11,688 nucleotides of DNA from Deltaproteobacteria bacterium RBG_16_54_11 (GCA_001797905.1 MGQS01000095.1:7766-19453); one strand, 5' to 3'. Positions 1 to 7,415 are shown, counted from the stretch's first letter. The notes: a model not told the origin generated them from the sequence alone. Program-made: numbers and translations.

Positions 1-1
1 G

Positions 2-79
2 ATCAAGAAGCGGGTGCAAGAGGCAAAAGAGCTGCTGCTCGCGCTTATCAAAGCCCGCCCCACTCGTACTGCAGGATAG
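2..79 (+). CDS. Possible C-terminal tail of a truncated gene, convergent with rsmE
   Basis: Reading from base 2, an open frame of 25 codons enters from the left edge and ends at TAG (77-79). The tail reads IKKRVQEAKELLLALIKARP followed by TRTAG and looks like a charged amphipathic helix, a common kind of protein C-terminus. It would overlap the 3' end of rsmE on the other strand by 32 bases. With so few codons this could be a chance open frame. No family can be named and the start lies outside the window. Confidence 0.3.
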   Translation: MKKRVQEAKELLLALIKARPTRTAG

Positions 80-812
80 CGCAGGCAGCGATGGCAGCCG
101 TCTCGGTCCGCAGTATCCTCCCCCCCAGGCCGGCGGCACAAAAGCCCTCTTGCAGAGCCTGCTGTATCTCCTCCTCTGCCCACCCCCCTTCCGGCCCGAT
201 TATCATGGCTACGCTGCGAGGCGGCGGCATATTTCTTATCAGAGAGGCGAGCCTCGTCCCTTCTTTTTCCCAGAGGATGATCTTAAAATCGAGTTCGCGA
301 GCTATTTCCAGCGCCTGCGCAAAGGAGCAATAAGGGAGCACATCAGGCACCGAGGCCCTCCGGCATTGCTTGGCCGCCTTGAGGGCGATCTGCTGCCAGC
401 GGTGGGTCTTCGGCTGGGTCGCTTCCCGCTCTTCAAGGGAGATAGAGTGTCTTGATTTAAAGGGGCAGATGCAGCTTACCCCCAGCTCTGTGGCCTTTTG
501 GATGATGAGCTCCATCCGCTCCTTTTCCGGCAGGGCCTGAAACAGGAAGAGGTCAAAGGGGGGCTCAGTCGGCCCCGTCATCTCCTCAAAGATGAAGACG
601 CGCGCCTGGTCCTCCTTGAGCTCAATGATCCTCCCCCTGAACGCCTTGCCCGCCGCATCCTGGACGGTAATGATCTCACCCGGAAAGGGCTCCCGTTTGC
701 CCAGGGCGGAAAAGAGGTTCCCCTCCAGGACAATCTCCCCTTCCTCCTTGAGCCGGGCCGGGAAGCAGATCTGCCGGTGATTGCGGTTTCTTTGCGAATG
801 GTTCGTTCTCAT
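48..812 (-). CDS. rsmE: 16S rRNA (uracil(1498)-N3)-methyltransferase RsmE
   Basis: A 254-residue SPOUT-class RNA methyltransferase that uses S-adenosylmethionine to methylate N3 of U1498 in 16S rRNA of the 30S subunit. The family is recognised from the C-terminal SAM-binding trefoil knot, with IIGPEGGW at residues 204-211 and LGGRILRTETAAIAA at 229-243. The central segment PEKERMELIIQKATELGV (95-112) is also typical of the family. Residues 1-75 form the PUA-like N-terminal part, which is more divergent than usual. Length is normal. The ATG at 810-812 is the only plausible start: an in-frame TAG lies just upstream and no other start codon comes between. There is no clear Shine-Dalgarno sequence in front of it. 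The gene follows the permease gene by 90 bases and may be read from that operon or from its own promoter. It is a housekeeping function, so its position here is probably incidental. Confidence 0.93.
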   Translation of the reverse strand: MRTNHSQRNRNHRQICFPARLKEEGEIVLEGNLFSALGKREPFPGEIITVQDAAGKAFRGRIIELKEDQARVFIFEEMTGPTEPPFDLFLFQALPEKERMELIIQKATELGVSCICPFKSRHSISLEEREATQPKTHRWQQIALKAAKQCRRASVPDVLPYCSFAQALEIARELDFKIILWEKEGTRLASLIRNMPPPRSVAMIIGPEGGWAEEEIQQALQEGFCAAGLGGRILRTETAAIAACAILQYEWGGL

Positions 813-822
813 ACCGGGTGCT

Positions 823-828
823 ATTATA
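823..828 (-). promoter_or_regulatory. Candidate -10 box upstream of rsmE
   Basis: On the minus strand the sequence reads TATAAT, a perfect sigma-70 -10 hexamer, ending about 10 bases before the rsmE ATG. The hexamer 17 bases further upstream is GCTACA, which matches TTGACA only in its last three bases. Transcription from this box would begin about five bases before the ATG. The mRNA would be nearly leaderless, which agrees with the absence of a Shine-Dalgarno sequence. A perfect hexamer in AT-rich spacer DNA can also occur by chance. Confidence 0.4.
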
Positions 829-902
829 TCCTACTTTAATGTAGATGTAGCACGTCTTCAGGGGTCATAGGAGATAAAATAGCGCCCTTTCGGTCTCTCT
901 GG

Positions 903-1691
903 TCAGAAGAGCCCGCCTGCCATACCTGCGCCCACCACGATCAGCATCACCCCGACGATGATTTGGATGGCGTGCAGGGTGATTTTTTTCATCAGCCAGG
1001 TGCCGGTAAAAGATCCCACGAAAGCGGCCAGGGTAGCGGCGAGGATGAGCCCCCTCATGCCCGGGGCGATGTGGGAAAGGCTGCCGGCATAGAAGCCGAG
1101 TCCATAGACCAGCAGACGGGCCGCATCCACGATGATTGCCGATACAATGCCGGTGCCGATGAATGATTCCTTGTCCAATCCGGCCTTGATCAAGAAGGCG
1201 GAGCGCAGCGCCCCCTGGAGGCCGGATAGCCCGCCGAAGAAGCCGGAAATCATGCCTCCCAGCGGCAGATACCTGCGGTTAAAGCTCAGCTTGTTGAAAC
1301 GCGGCAGGAGATCCAGGATGGCAAACCCGACGATCAACGCCCCGATCACCAGCTCGATTGCCGCGATCTCGTGCCTGCGAGCGCCCAGCTGATACGACCA
1401 CAGGGGCGGCAGCCCGGCAAATACGTTCAACAGCGCAGCCCCGGCCATGGCGGCAGCCGCGCCCGGCAGGGCAAACCTTACCACCACCGACCAATTCGCC
1501 TTGCGCCCCACCAGGGCAAGCTTGAACAGGTTGTTGCCCAGGTGCACCACGGCTGTGGCAGCTATCGCCGTCGGCACCGGAAAGAACATGGCAAAGGCCG
1601 GCATGAGCAGCGTGCCCAAGCCAAAGCCGGAAAAGAGGGTTAAGCCCGATACGAAGAGGGCCACCAGACACACCACTATATATTCTATCAC
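903..1691 (-). CDS. TauE/SafE-family sulfite exporter-like membrane permease
   Basis: A 262-residue integral inner-membrane protein with about seven or eight hydrophobic segments (roughly residues 3-24, 28-48, 70-92, 109-129, 144-160, 177-198, 212-232 and 240-260). The glycine-rich repeats typical of the TauE/SafE (formerly DUF81) family are visible in both halves: SGFGLGTLLMP at 21-31 and SGFFGGLSGLQGALRSAFL at 149-167. Members have been linked to export of sulfite, sulfoacetate or other organosulfonates, but most have no proven substrate, so none is assigned here. The start is GTG at 1689-1691, preceded by AGAGAGG four bases upstream. The gene lies 40 bases after the hemerythrin gene on the same strand, so co-transcription from the sigma-54 promoter near 2840 is likely. 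Confidence 0.85.
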   Translation of the reverse strand: MIEYIVVCLVALFVSGLTLFSGFGLGTLLMPAFAMFFPVPTAIAATAVVHLGNNLFKLALVGRKANWSVVVRFALPGAAAAMAGAALLNVFAGLPPLWSYQLGARRHEIAAIELVIGALIVGFAILDLLPRFNKLSFNRRYLPLGGMISGFFGGLSGLQGALRSAFLIKAGLDKESFIGTGIVSAIIVDAARLLVYGLGFYAGSLSHIAPGMRGLILAATLAAFVGSFTGTWLMKKITLHAIQIIVGVMLIVVGAGMAGGLF

Positions 1692-1731
1692 TTCACCTCT
1701 CTAGCTGATTTTTCTATGCTGCGTGTGTCAA

Positions 1732-2472
1732 TTATATGCTTGCCGTAAACTGAGACAGCTCGTACATGCCCATGGCCTTTTCCAATCTCTCCACCTCGCT
1801 CACGACGTGTTCGAAGCCGCCCTTGCCAAAAAGTTTTTCTTCTTGATCCTCAAATGCCTCGCCTAAGGAGGCATATTCTTTCGGTGAAACGATAGAACGG
1901 AAAGCCGGGAACAACGCGGTATCTTCCCGCGCCTTGTGAGGCCGGTACATGCGAATGAACAAGCTCATATAGCGCGCCAGCCGTCTTTTTTTCGCGGGAT
2001 TTTTGATAGCCGAGGCAGTGGCAAGGCCCCTGATACGATCCGTGAGACGGCGTCCAGCCTGATGCTGCTGCAATAACACCTTTACAAGATCAACGAGTTT
2101 TCCCGCCTTCTTAAATCGAGGGAAGAGGTAGTTCTCCTCAAGCTTTTCATGGTAGTCTTCGACGAACCGCCGAATAAGACCTGCGGCATCGACAAGGACT
2201 TCCACGGGGAATTCCCTTCCGCTGTTCAGGCGTGCAATGACCTCCTCGTAGATGAGCAACAGCCGGGAAAGGATACCATGCTCGCGCATCAGGTCTTCAG
2301 CAGGGGAAATCTCTTTGCCGTCTTCGGCTTTCTTCTCGGGCTTCGCTTGCGCTGTTGCCGCGAGTAAACCGAAAGGTTGCATCATGGCAGCCGCGGCTAT
2401 CAACATTCCGCTCTGTTTGATAAACCCTCTGCGTGCCTCGCTAACAGAATCGAAGTTGACCTTGTCTTTCAT
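1732..2472 (-). CDS. Tat-exported hemerythrin-domain protein
   Basis: A 246-residue protein. Residues 13-43 look like a twin-arginine signal: ARRGFIKQSG at 13-22, then a hydrophobic alanine-rich stretch ending in AQA (41-43), a likely signal peptidase site. The mature part is a four-helix hemerythrin-like domain with ligands in the expected order: H65, the H108-x3-E112 pair, H137, and the H179-x4-D184 pair. These could hold a non-heme di-iron centre that binds O2, NO or other small ligands. Tat export fits a protein that folds around its metal before reaching the periplasm. The ligand set is seen directly; the sensing or storage role is inferred. The start ATG at 2470-2472 follows the purine-rich site AGAAGGGGG. 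The gene lies 29 bases after the small Bro-N-like ORF and 40 bases before the permease gene, as expected within one operon. It is not a full-length enzyme such as a hemerythrin-fused chemoreceptor. Confidence 0.85.
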   Translation of the reverse strand: MKDKVNFDSVSEARRGFIKQSGMLIAAAAMMQPFGLLAATAQAKPEKKAEDGKEISPAEDLMREHGILSRLLLIYEEVIARLNSGREFPVEVLVDAAGLIRRFVEDYHEKLEENYLFPRFKKAGKLVDLVKVLLQQHQAGRRLTDRIRGLATASAIKNPAKKRRLARYMSLFIRMYRPHKAREDTALFPAFRSIVSPKEYASLGEAFEDQEEKLFGKGGFEHVVSEVERLEKAMGMYELSQFTASI

Positions 2473-2501
2473 ACTACACCCCCTTCTACTATTACCACTG
2501 C

Positions 2502-2804
2502 TCAGCCAGCCGCAGCGCAGTACAGTGGTTTTTCCAGGTCATCGCCAGATAAATCACACAATAGCAACATCATGATCATCTCCCATCCTGCGCTATCTGC
2601 CACCGGCAGAGGGGGTTTCCCTTGAAAAGGGTAATCTTCACAATAGGTGAGGACTTCGGGATGGTCCACCTTCAAGCTCTCCCATATGGCGCGTGCATGA
2701 TTTGATTGCGTTGTTGCCCCGATGGCATCGATGATGGAGATCTTGCCGTCAGGAGTGAATCTCACCGGCTTGTCATCCAGGTGCAGCGTAAAAGGTTCTT
2801 CCAT
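2502..2804 (-). CDS. Small Bro-N-like protein, first gene of the divergent operon
   Basis: A 100-residue protein. An excellent Shine-Dalgarno sequence, AAGGAGG, sits eight bases before the ATG at 2802-2804, so it is very likely translated. The segment ISIIDAIGATTQSNHARAIW (residues 23-42), then SLKVDHPEVLTYC (44-56) and PVADSAGWEMIMMLLL (67-82), resembles the N-terminal domain of phage and bacterial BRO/antirepressor-type proteins. In those, an xxVxDAI-like stretch is followed by a W-x-x-LK motif and a later hydrophobic helix. This is recalled pattern similarity, not a search result. No second domain is present, so it is only the Bro-N-like unit, which in other proteins binds DNA or mediates protein contacts. 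It lies just downstream of the sigma-54 promoter, with a leader of about 16 bases, and 29 bases ahead of the hemerythrin gene. Confidence 0.75.
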   Translation of the reverse strand: MEEPFTLHLDDKPVRFTPDGKISIIDAIGATTQSNHARAIWESLKVDHPEVLTYCEDYPFQGKPPLPVADSAGWEMIMMLLLCDLSGDDLEKPLYCAAAG

Positions 2805-2830
2805 GGATATGCCCTCCTTTTGGGTTATAT

Positions 2831-2847
2831 AACAAGTTTCATGCCAA
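2831..2847 (-). promoter_or_regulatory. Sigma-54 (-24/-12) promoter P1 for the hemerythrin operon
   Basis: Read on the minus strand, 2847 to 2831 is TTGGCATGAAACTTGTT. Against the sigma-54 consensus YTGGCACG-N4-TTGCW it matches every fixed position except C to T in the -24 element and C to T in the -12 GC. The GG (2845-2844) and the -12 G (2833) have the required 10-base gap. Transcription would start near 2820, and the first ATG follows at 2804 after a strong ribosome site. The same 13 fixed bases recur at 9040-9056 in front of the other operon, which makes chance unlikely. The paired activator sites lie 96 and 116 bp upstream, counted from the -24 GG to the dyad centres. Confidence 0.8.
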
Positions 2848-2932
2848 TCGGGCCGAAAACTTATTTTACCTTTGAATTCAATGCATTAGCTATTTGGGGA
2901 GAAAAAAGGCAGGCAAAGAAACCTTCACTTTC

Positions 2933-2969
2933 GTCCTGCTCAGCAGGACACGGTCCTGCCAAACAGGAC
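2933..2969. promoter_or_regulatory. Tandem activator sites A1 and A2 (two perfect GTCCTG-N5-CAGGAC dyads)
   Basis: Two 17-bp dyads with perfect 6-bp arms and a 5-bp centre: A1 at 2933-2949 (centre CTCAG, which extends the arms to 8 bp) and A2 at 2953-2969 (centre CCAAA). They are separated by three bases, so the repeat period is exactly 20 bp, close to two helical turns and suitable for two dimers side by side on one DNA face. The architecture matches NtrC-type operators, for which TGCACC-N5-GGTGCA is the classic case. The likely ligand is the response regulator encoded at 7426-8844. They lie upstream of the leftward sigma-54 promoter P1 and directly beside a possible rightward sigma-70 promoter at 2978. 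Confidence 0.85.
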
Positions 2970-2977
2970 AATTTTGA

Positions 2978-3007
2978 TTGACATACGGGGGAATACTCCA
3001 TTAAAGT
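2978..3007 (+). promoter_or_regulatory. Candidate sigma-70 promoter for the two-component operon
   Basis: A perfect -35 hexamer TTGACA (2978-2983) is followed, after 18 bases, by TAAAGT (3002-3007), which matches TATAAT at four of six positions. Transcription would begin near 3014 and leave a leader of about 195 bases before the kinase ATG. Activator dyad A2 ends only eight bases before the -35 box, so the regulator could also act on this promoter. The -10 box is mediocre and the assignment is tentative. Confidence 0.45.
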
Positions 3008-3209
3008 TGGTACTGTACCCTTCCCCTTCCAGCACTCAATTCCAGAGAGCTTGAGCACAAGTAAGAATGAGGGGGGTCTCTTGCTCACGGAAACTGACGA
3101 GGATGACCCCCTGCGCAGGGGTAGAGAGGTCATGACGGACCATTGGTCTCTGAGAAGAGGTTCAACAAGCCCCGACGACTAAGAAGGGTGTCGGGGAGGA
3201 GGGATAAGC
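3008..3209 (+). other. Leader region of the kinase gene with two inverted repeats
   Basis: About 200 bases without a convincing gene separate the possible promoter from the kinase start. Two structures stand out. A perfect 14-bp palindrome CCCCTGCGCAGGGG lies at 3108-3121. An inverted repeat pairs CCCCGAC (3170-3176) with GTCGGGG (3190-3196) across a 13-base loop, and its right arm runs into the ribosome site GGAGGAGGG (3195-3203). The second hairpin could therefore limit access of ribosomes to the kinase mRNA. No riboswitch family is recognised, and there is no run of T that would make either hairpin a terminator. Confidence 0.4.
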
Positions 3210-6200
3210 ATGGCAGCCAAGGCAAACAAAAAGAAGAAGACCGCCTCTCAATCCTCCGCCGAAAGGAGGCGGAAAGAGCGCTCTCCAAGCACGCCTGATA
3301 GAGATGTAATAGTGCAAAAACAGATGGAGGAAAGGCTTGCTCCCCTTGCTTCTTTTCCTGAGCTCAACCCAAATCCCGTAGCTGAGGTAGATTTAACCGG
3401 GCAACTCCATTATCTCAATCCCGCAACCAAGCAATTGTTCCCGGACCTCCGGACCAGGGGGCTCCAGCATCCCTGGCTTAAGGATTTGGAGGCGACAGCT
3501 AAAATTTTTGAGCAAAAAGGAAAAACATCCCATACGCGGGAGTTGAAGATAGGTGAATTCTGGTACCATCAGACCATTAGTCCCGTTTTCGAAGGCAAGC
3601 GGCTACGGATCTATGGCTTGGACATCACCGAGCACAAACGGGCCGAGGAAGCGCTGCGCAGCAGCGAGGAGCGCTATCGCGGGCTCTACGAGGCCATCTC
3701 CGGCGGTGTAATTGTGCAGGATCGGGAGGGCACCATCCTGGGCGCCAATGCCGCTGCCTGCGAGATTCTCGGCTTGACACAGGAACAGATCGAGGGACGG
3801 ATCTTGCTGGACCCCCGCTGGCACGCCATCCGCGAGGACGGCTCGCGCTTCGGGGGCGATGACTACCCCTCTATGCTGGCCCTGCGCACCGGCATTGCCG
3901 TTCAAGGCAGGGTGATAGGCGTGTTCCATCCGGCTGACGGCGCGTATCGGTGGATTCTGGCCAACACGGAGCCGATCCTCGATCCCCGGACGAGCCAGGT
4001 GCAGTCAGTCGTGACCACCTTCCTGGACATCACCGAACGCAAGAAAAGGGAGGAAGAACTCCGCAGGCTGAACCGGACACTCACGGCGCTGAGCAATAGC
4101 AGTAAGGCAATGACGCGCGCCAGCGATGAATCCGAGTACTTGCAGGAAGTATGCAAGATTGTCGTAGAAGACTGCGGCCACAAGATGGTGTGGATAGGAT
4201 TTGCCGAGGAGGATGAGGGCAAGACCGTCAGACCCGTAGCCCATGCCGGTTTTGAAGCAGGGTATTTGGAAACATTGCATATTACCTGGGCCGACACCGA
4301 GCGCGGGCGCGGCCCCACGGGCACCGCCATCCGCACCGGGAAGGTGGGTATGTGCAGAAATATGCTCACCGATCCCACATTCGCGCCCTGGCGCGAGCAG
4401 GCGATAAAACGAGGGTACGCATCGTCAATCGTCCTTCCTCTCATGGCCGACAACAAGGCGTTCGGCGCCATAAATATCTATTCAAAAGAACCCGATCCAT
4501 TCTCGGAAGATGAGGTGAAGTTGCTTTCCGAATTGGCCGACGACCTTGCCCATGGGATAATGGCGCTCAGGCTGCGCGCCGCACATGCGCAGGCCGAGGA
4601 GGCGCTGCGGGAGAGCGAGAAGCGGCTCACCAAGGCACAGGAGATTGCCCATCTCGGCAGCTGGGAGCTCGATCTCGTGAACAACCGCCTATCCTGGTCG
4701 GATGAGGTATACCGAATCTTCGGTCTTGAGCCGCAGGAGTTCGGCGCGACGTACGAAGCCTTTCTCGAAGCCGTGCCCCCCGAGGATCGCGCAGCGGTGG
4801 ATGACGCATATTCAGGCTCGCTGCGAGAGGGAAGGGATGCCTACGAGATCGAGCACCGGGTGGCGCGGAAGGACACAGGCGAAATGCGCGTGGTCCACGA
4901 ACGTTGTCAGCACATCCGCGACGCCACCGGCCGGATCATCCGCTCCATCGGGATGGTCCATGACATCACCGAACGGAAGCGAGCCGAAGAGGCGATCCTG
5001 CGGGCCAAGGAAGAATGGGAACGGACATTCGACGCCGTCCCGGACCTGGTAACGATCTTGGACAATGAATATCGGATTGTCCGCGCGAACAAGGCGATGG
5101 CGGACCGTTTGCATCTGACATCCGAACAGTGCATCGGGCTGAAGTGCTATGAGGCCGTCCACGGGGGGTCCCAGCCGCCGGCGCTCTGCCCGCACGCCCT
5201 CACCTGCCAGAGCGGCCAACAGCATATCGCCGAAATACACGAACCCCGCCTCGAGGGCGACTTCCTGGTAAGCACAACGCCTTTACACGATGCGCAGGGC
5301 CGGCTCATCGGCTCCGTGCACGTTGCCCGCGACATCACCGAGCGCAAACGGGCGGAGGAGGCATTACGAAAGGCCCATGATGAGTTAGAGAGACGGGTTG
5401 AGGAACGAACCGCGGAACTCAAGGGAGTCGTTGAGGCATTGCAGGACGAAATGGCCGAGCGCCGGGAGGCTGAGGATGAGCTGAGAAAAACCAAGGCAGT
5501 GTTAGAAAAGACCATGGCCAGCCTCGTCGATGCGGTTTTCGTGGTGGAGCCTGTGAGCCGCACCATCGTTACCTGCAACAAGGCCGTCGAAAGAATGTTC
5601 GGATATACCGAGGAAGAGGTAGTAGGCCGTCATACCGAATTCCTGTATGTCAATGGGAACATGTACGAGGAGCTCGGCAGGAGGCTTTTCCCCGTCCTCG
5701 ATGCAGGGGGGGTATACCATACTGAATATCCAATGAGGCGAAAAGACGGCAGTATCTTCCCGGCAGAGATTACCGTCAGCGAGATGGTTGATGACTCGGG
5801 GAAGAGAAGCGGGGTAGTCAGCCTCGTGCACGACATCAGTGAGCGCGTCCACGCCAAAGAGGAACATATGCGGTTAGGGGCGGCCATTGAAGAGGCCGTA
5901 GAAGAGCGATTGCGGCTGATCACCGCTATTGAGCAGTCCAGCGAATCTATCGTGATAATGGACGATGCAGGGGTGATTCAGTACGTCAACCCGGCGTTCG
6001 GCACTATCAATGATTACCTGCCTCAAGAGGTCCTGGGAAAGAATTATTTTGATATCCTGAAAGGGGATGTCCGGGATAAAGGGTTTAAGAAGAAGGCAGA
6101 GGATACCTTCTGCAGTGACCAGTCATGGAGAGGTCACATTACACGGGACAAGAAGGACGGCAGCTCCTATGAACTGGATGTGACTATTTCCCCGGTAAGG

Positions 6201-7415
6201 GATCAATCGGGCAACATCATCAACTATTCAATCATCGAGCGTGACGTGACCCGTGAGACAATCCTCGAACAGCACCTTCTCCAGCAGCAGAAGATGGAGG
6301 CCCTGGGGACCCTGGCCGGCGGCATTGCCCATGATTTCAATAACATCCTGATGCCTATTATGATTAATACGGAGCTGTCCTTGTATGACACCCCGGAAGC
6401 AAGTCCGATCAATCAATATTTGAAGACCGTGCTGCAAGCTGCCCAACGGGGGCAGGATCTGGTGAAACAGATCATCGCCTTCAGCCGTCAGAAAGAACAA
6501 GAGCGGAGCCCAATAAGAATAACCCCTGTTATTAAAGAGACCCTGAAATTCCTCAGGGCAACGGTATCGAAGAATATCGAGATCCGCGAGAATATCGCGG
6601 ATAAATCCGGGATGATCCTGGGTGATCCGACGCAGATCCATCAGGTGTTGATGAATCTTTGCAGTAACGCCGTCCATGCCATGCGGGAAAAGAGGGGTGC
6701 GTTGGAGGTGAGCCTGGCCGATGTGGAGGTTGATGCCCATATGTTGGGCAAACATCTGGATCTGAAACCGGGACCCTACCTCAAGCTCGTGGTAAGCGAT
6801 ACCGGGCATGGCATGGATCAAGCAATAATGCAGCGGATCTTCGACCCCTTTTTTACGACCAAGAAACCGGGTGAAGGAACAGGCATGGGGCTTGCGGTTG
6901 TGCATGGGATCGTCAAAAGGCATGAGGGCGCCATCATCACCTATAGCGAACCGGGTAAAGGATCTACCTTCAATATATTCTTCCCGCGTATCGAGGGCGA
7001 TCCGGCAGCAGAGACGGCGGAGCCAGGGGCAATACCCATGGGCGAAGAGCGCATACTTTTTATTGACGACGAAGAGGTTCAAGCCCAAAGCGGACGGCAC
7101 CTGTTGGAACGGCTGGGTTATACCGTGATTACCAAAACGGATAGCCTCGAGGCCCTGGAGGCATTCCGATCGAAACCGGACGCCTTCGATCTGGTGATCA
7201 CCGATCAGAGCATGCCCGGCATGACAGGTATAGAGTTGGCGGCGAAGCTGATGCGCAGCCGGCCCGACATCCCCATCATCCTTTGCACCGGATTCAGCGA
7301 AGTAGTTGATGGGAAGGAGGCGAAGGCCATGGGCATTCGCGAGTTCATGATGAAACCTTTTTCCGCCCGGCAATTGGCCGAAACCATCCGGCGCGTCCTG
7401 GATGGAAGGGATTGA
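3210..7415 (+). CDS. Multi-PAS/GAF hybrid sensor histidine kinase with C-terminal receiver
   Basis: A 1401-residue cytoplasmic sensor kinase with no membrane segment or signal peptide. Domains in order: basic tail (1-35), PAS (about 45-142), PAS (150-276), GAF (283-455), PAS (467-589), Cys-rich PAS (600-712), coiled coil (715-765), PAS (766-880), PAS (900-1017), HisKA with the phospho-acceptor H1041 in GGIAHDFNNIL, and HATPase_c. The ATPase shows N1153 (N box), DTGHGM at 1197-1202 (G1), FDPFFTTK at 1211-1218 (F box) and GEGTGMGLAV at 1221-1230 (G2). The receiver (about 1280-1399) has acidic residues D1286/D1287, phospho-acceptor D1332, T1360 and K1382, so it appears intact. Sensor domains end in DITERK-type linkers. 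The ATG at 3210 follows GGAGGAGGG by six bases. The response regulator starts 10 bases after the stop, so the two form one unit; this kinase most likely controls it, with the attached receiver as phosphate sink or relay. The input signals are unknown; PAS and GAF domains often bind heme, flavin or small molecules. Confidence 0.93.
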   Translation: MAAKANKKKKTASQSSAERRRKERSPSTPDRDVIVQKQMEERLAPLASFPELNPNPVAEVDLTGQLHYLNPATKQLFPDLRTRGLQHPWLKDLEATAKIFEQKGKTSHTRELKIGEFWYHQTISPVFEGKRLRIYGLDITEHKRAEEALRSSEERYRGLYEAISGGVIVQDREGTILGANAAACEILGLTQEQIEGRILLDPRWHAIREDGSRFGGDDYPSMLALRTGIAVQGRVIGVFHPADGAYRWILANTEPILDPRTSQVQSVVTTFLDITERKKREEELRRLNRTLTALSNSSKAMTRASDESEYLQEVCKIVVEDCGHKMVWIGFAEEDEGKTVRPVAHAGFEAGYLETLHITWADTERGRGPTGTAIRTGKVGMCRNMLTDPTFAPWREQAIKRGYASSIVLPLMADNKAFGAINIYSKEPDPFSEDEVKLLSELADDLAHGIMALRLRAAHAQAEEALRESEKRLTKAQEIAHLGSWELDLVNNRLSWSDEVYRIFGLEPQEFGATYEAFLEAVPPEDRAAVDDAYSGSLREGRDAYEIEHRVARKDTGEMRVVHERCQHIRDATGRIIRSIGMVHDITERKRAEEAILRAKEEWERTFDAVPDLVTILDNEYRIVRANKAMADRLHLTSEQCIGLKCYEAVHGGSQPPALCPHALTCQSGQQHIAEIHEPRLEGDFLVSTTPLHDAQGRLIGSVHVARDITERKRAEEALRKAHDELERRVEERTAELKGVVEALQDEMAERREAEDELRKTKAVLEKTMASLVDAVFVVEPVSRTIVTCNKAVERMFGYTEEEVVGRHTEFLYVNGNMYEELGRRLFPVLDAGGVYHTEYPMRRKDGSIFPAEITVSEMVDDSGKRSGVVSLVHDISERVHAKEEHMRLGAAIEEAVEERLRLITAIEQSSESIVIMDDAGVIQYVNPAFGTINDYLPQEVLGKNYFDILKGDVRDKGFKKKAEDTFCSDQSWRGHITRDKKDGSSYELDVTISPVRDQSGNIINYSIIERDVTRETILEQHLLQQQKMEALGTLAGGIAHDFNNILMPIMINTELSLYDTPEASPINQYLKTVLQAAQRGQDLVKQIIAFSRQKEQERSPIRITPVIKETLKFLRATVSKNIEIRENIADKSGMILGDPTQIHQVLMNLCSNAVHAMREKRGALEVSLADVEVDAHMLGKHLDLKPGPYLKLVVSDTGHGMDQAIMQRIFDPFFTTKKPGEGTGMGLAVVHGIVKRHEGAIITYSEPGKGSTFNIFFPRIEGDPAAETAEPGAIPMGEERILFIDDEEVQAQSGRHLLERLGYTVITKTDSLEALEAFRSKPDAFDLVITDQSMPGMTGIELAAKLMRSRPDIPIILCTGFSEVVDGKEAKAMGIREFMMKPFSARQLAETIRRVLDGRD

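Noticed and set aside
2953..2976. Dyad A2 followed by ATTTT read as a rho-independent terminator
   Set aside because: No gene ends here on the plus strand, the T run is short, and an equal dyad lies exactly 20 bp upstream. Operator sites explain it better.
3068..3085. Sigma-54 promoter for the kinase gene on the plus strand
   Set aside because: GG-N10-GC spacing and TTGCT are present, but the -24 side (GAGGGGGG) lacks the TGGCA core, and poly-G makes a chance match likely. Mentioned only as a weak possibility.
3103..3182. Two tiny open frames (10 and 16 codons) in the kinase leader as regulatory leader peptides
   Set aside because: Both are short, lack a clear ribosome site and show no run of a single amino acid as in attenuators.
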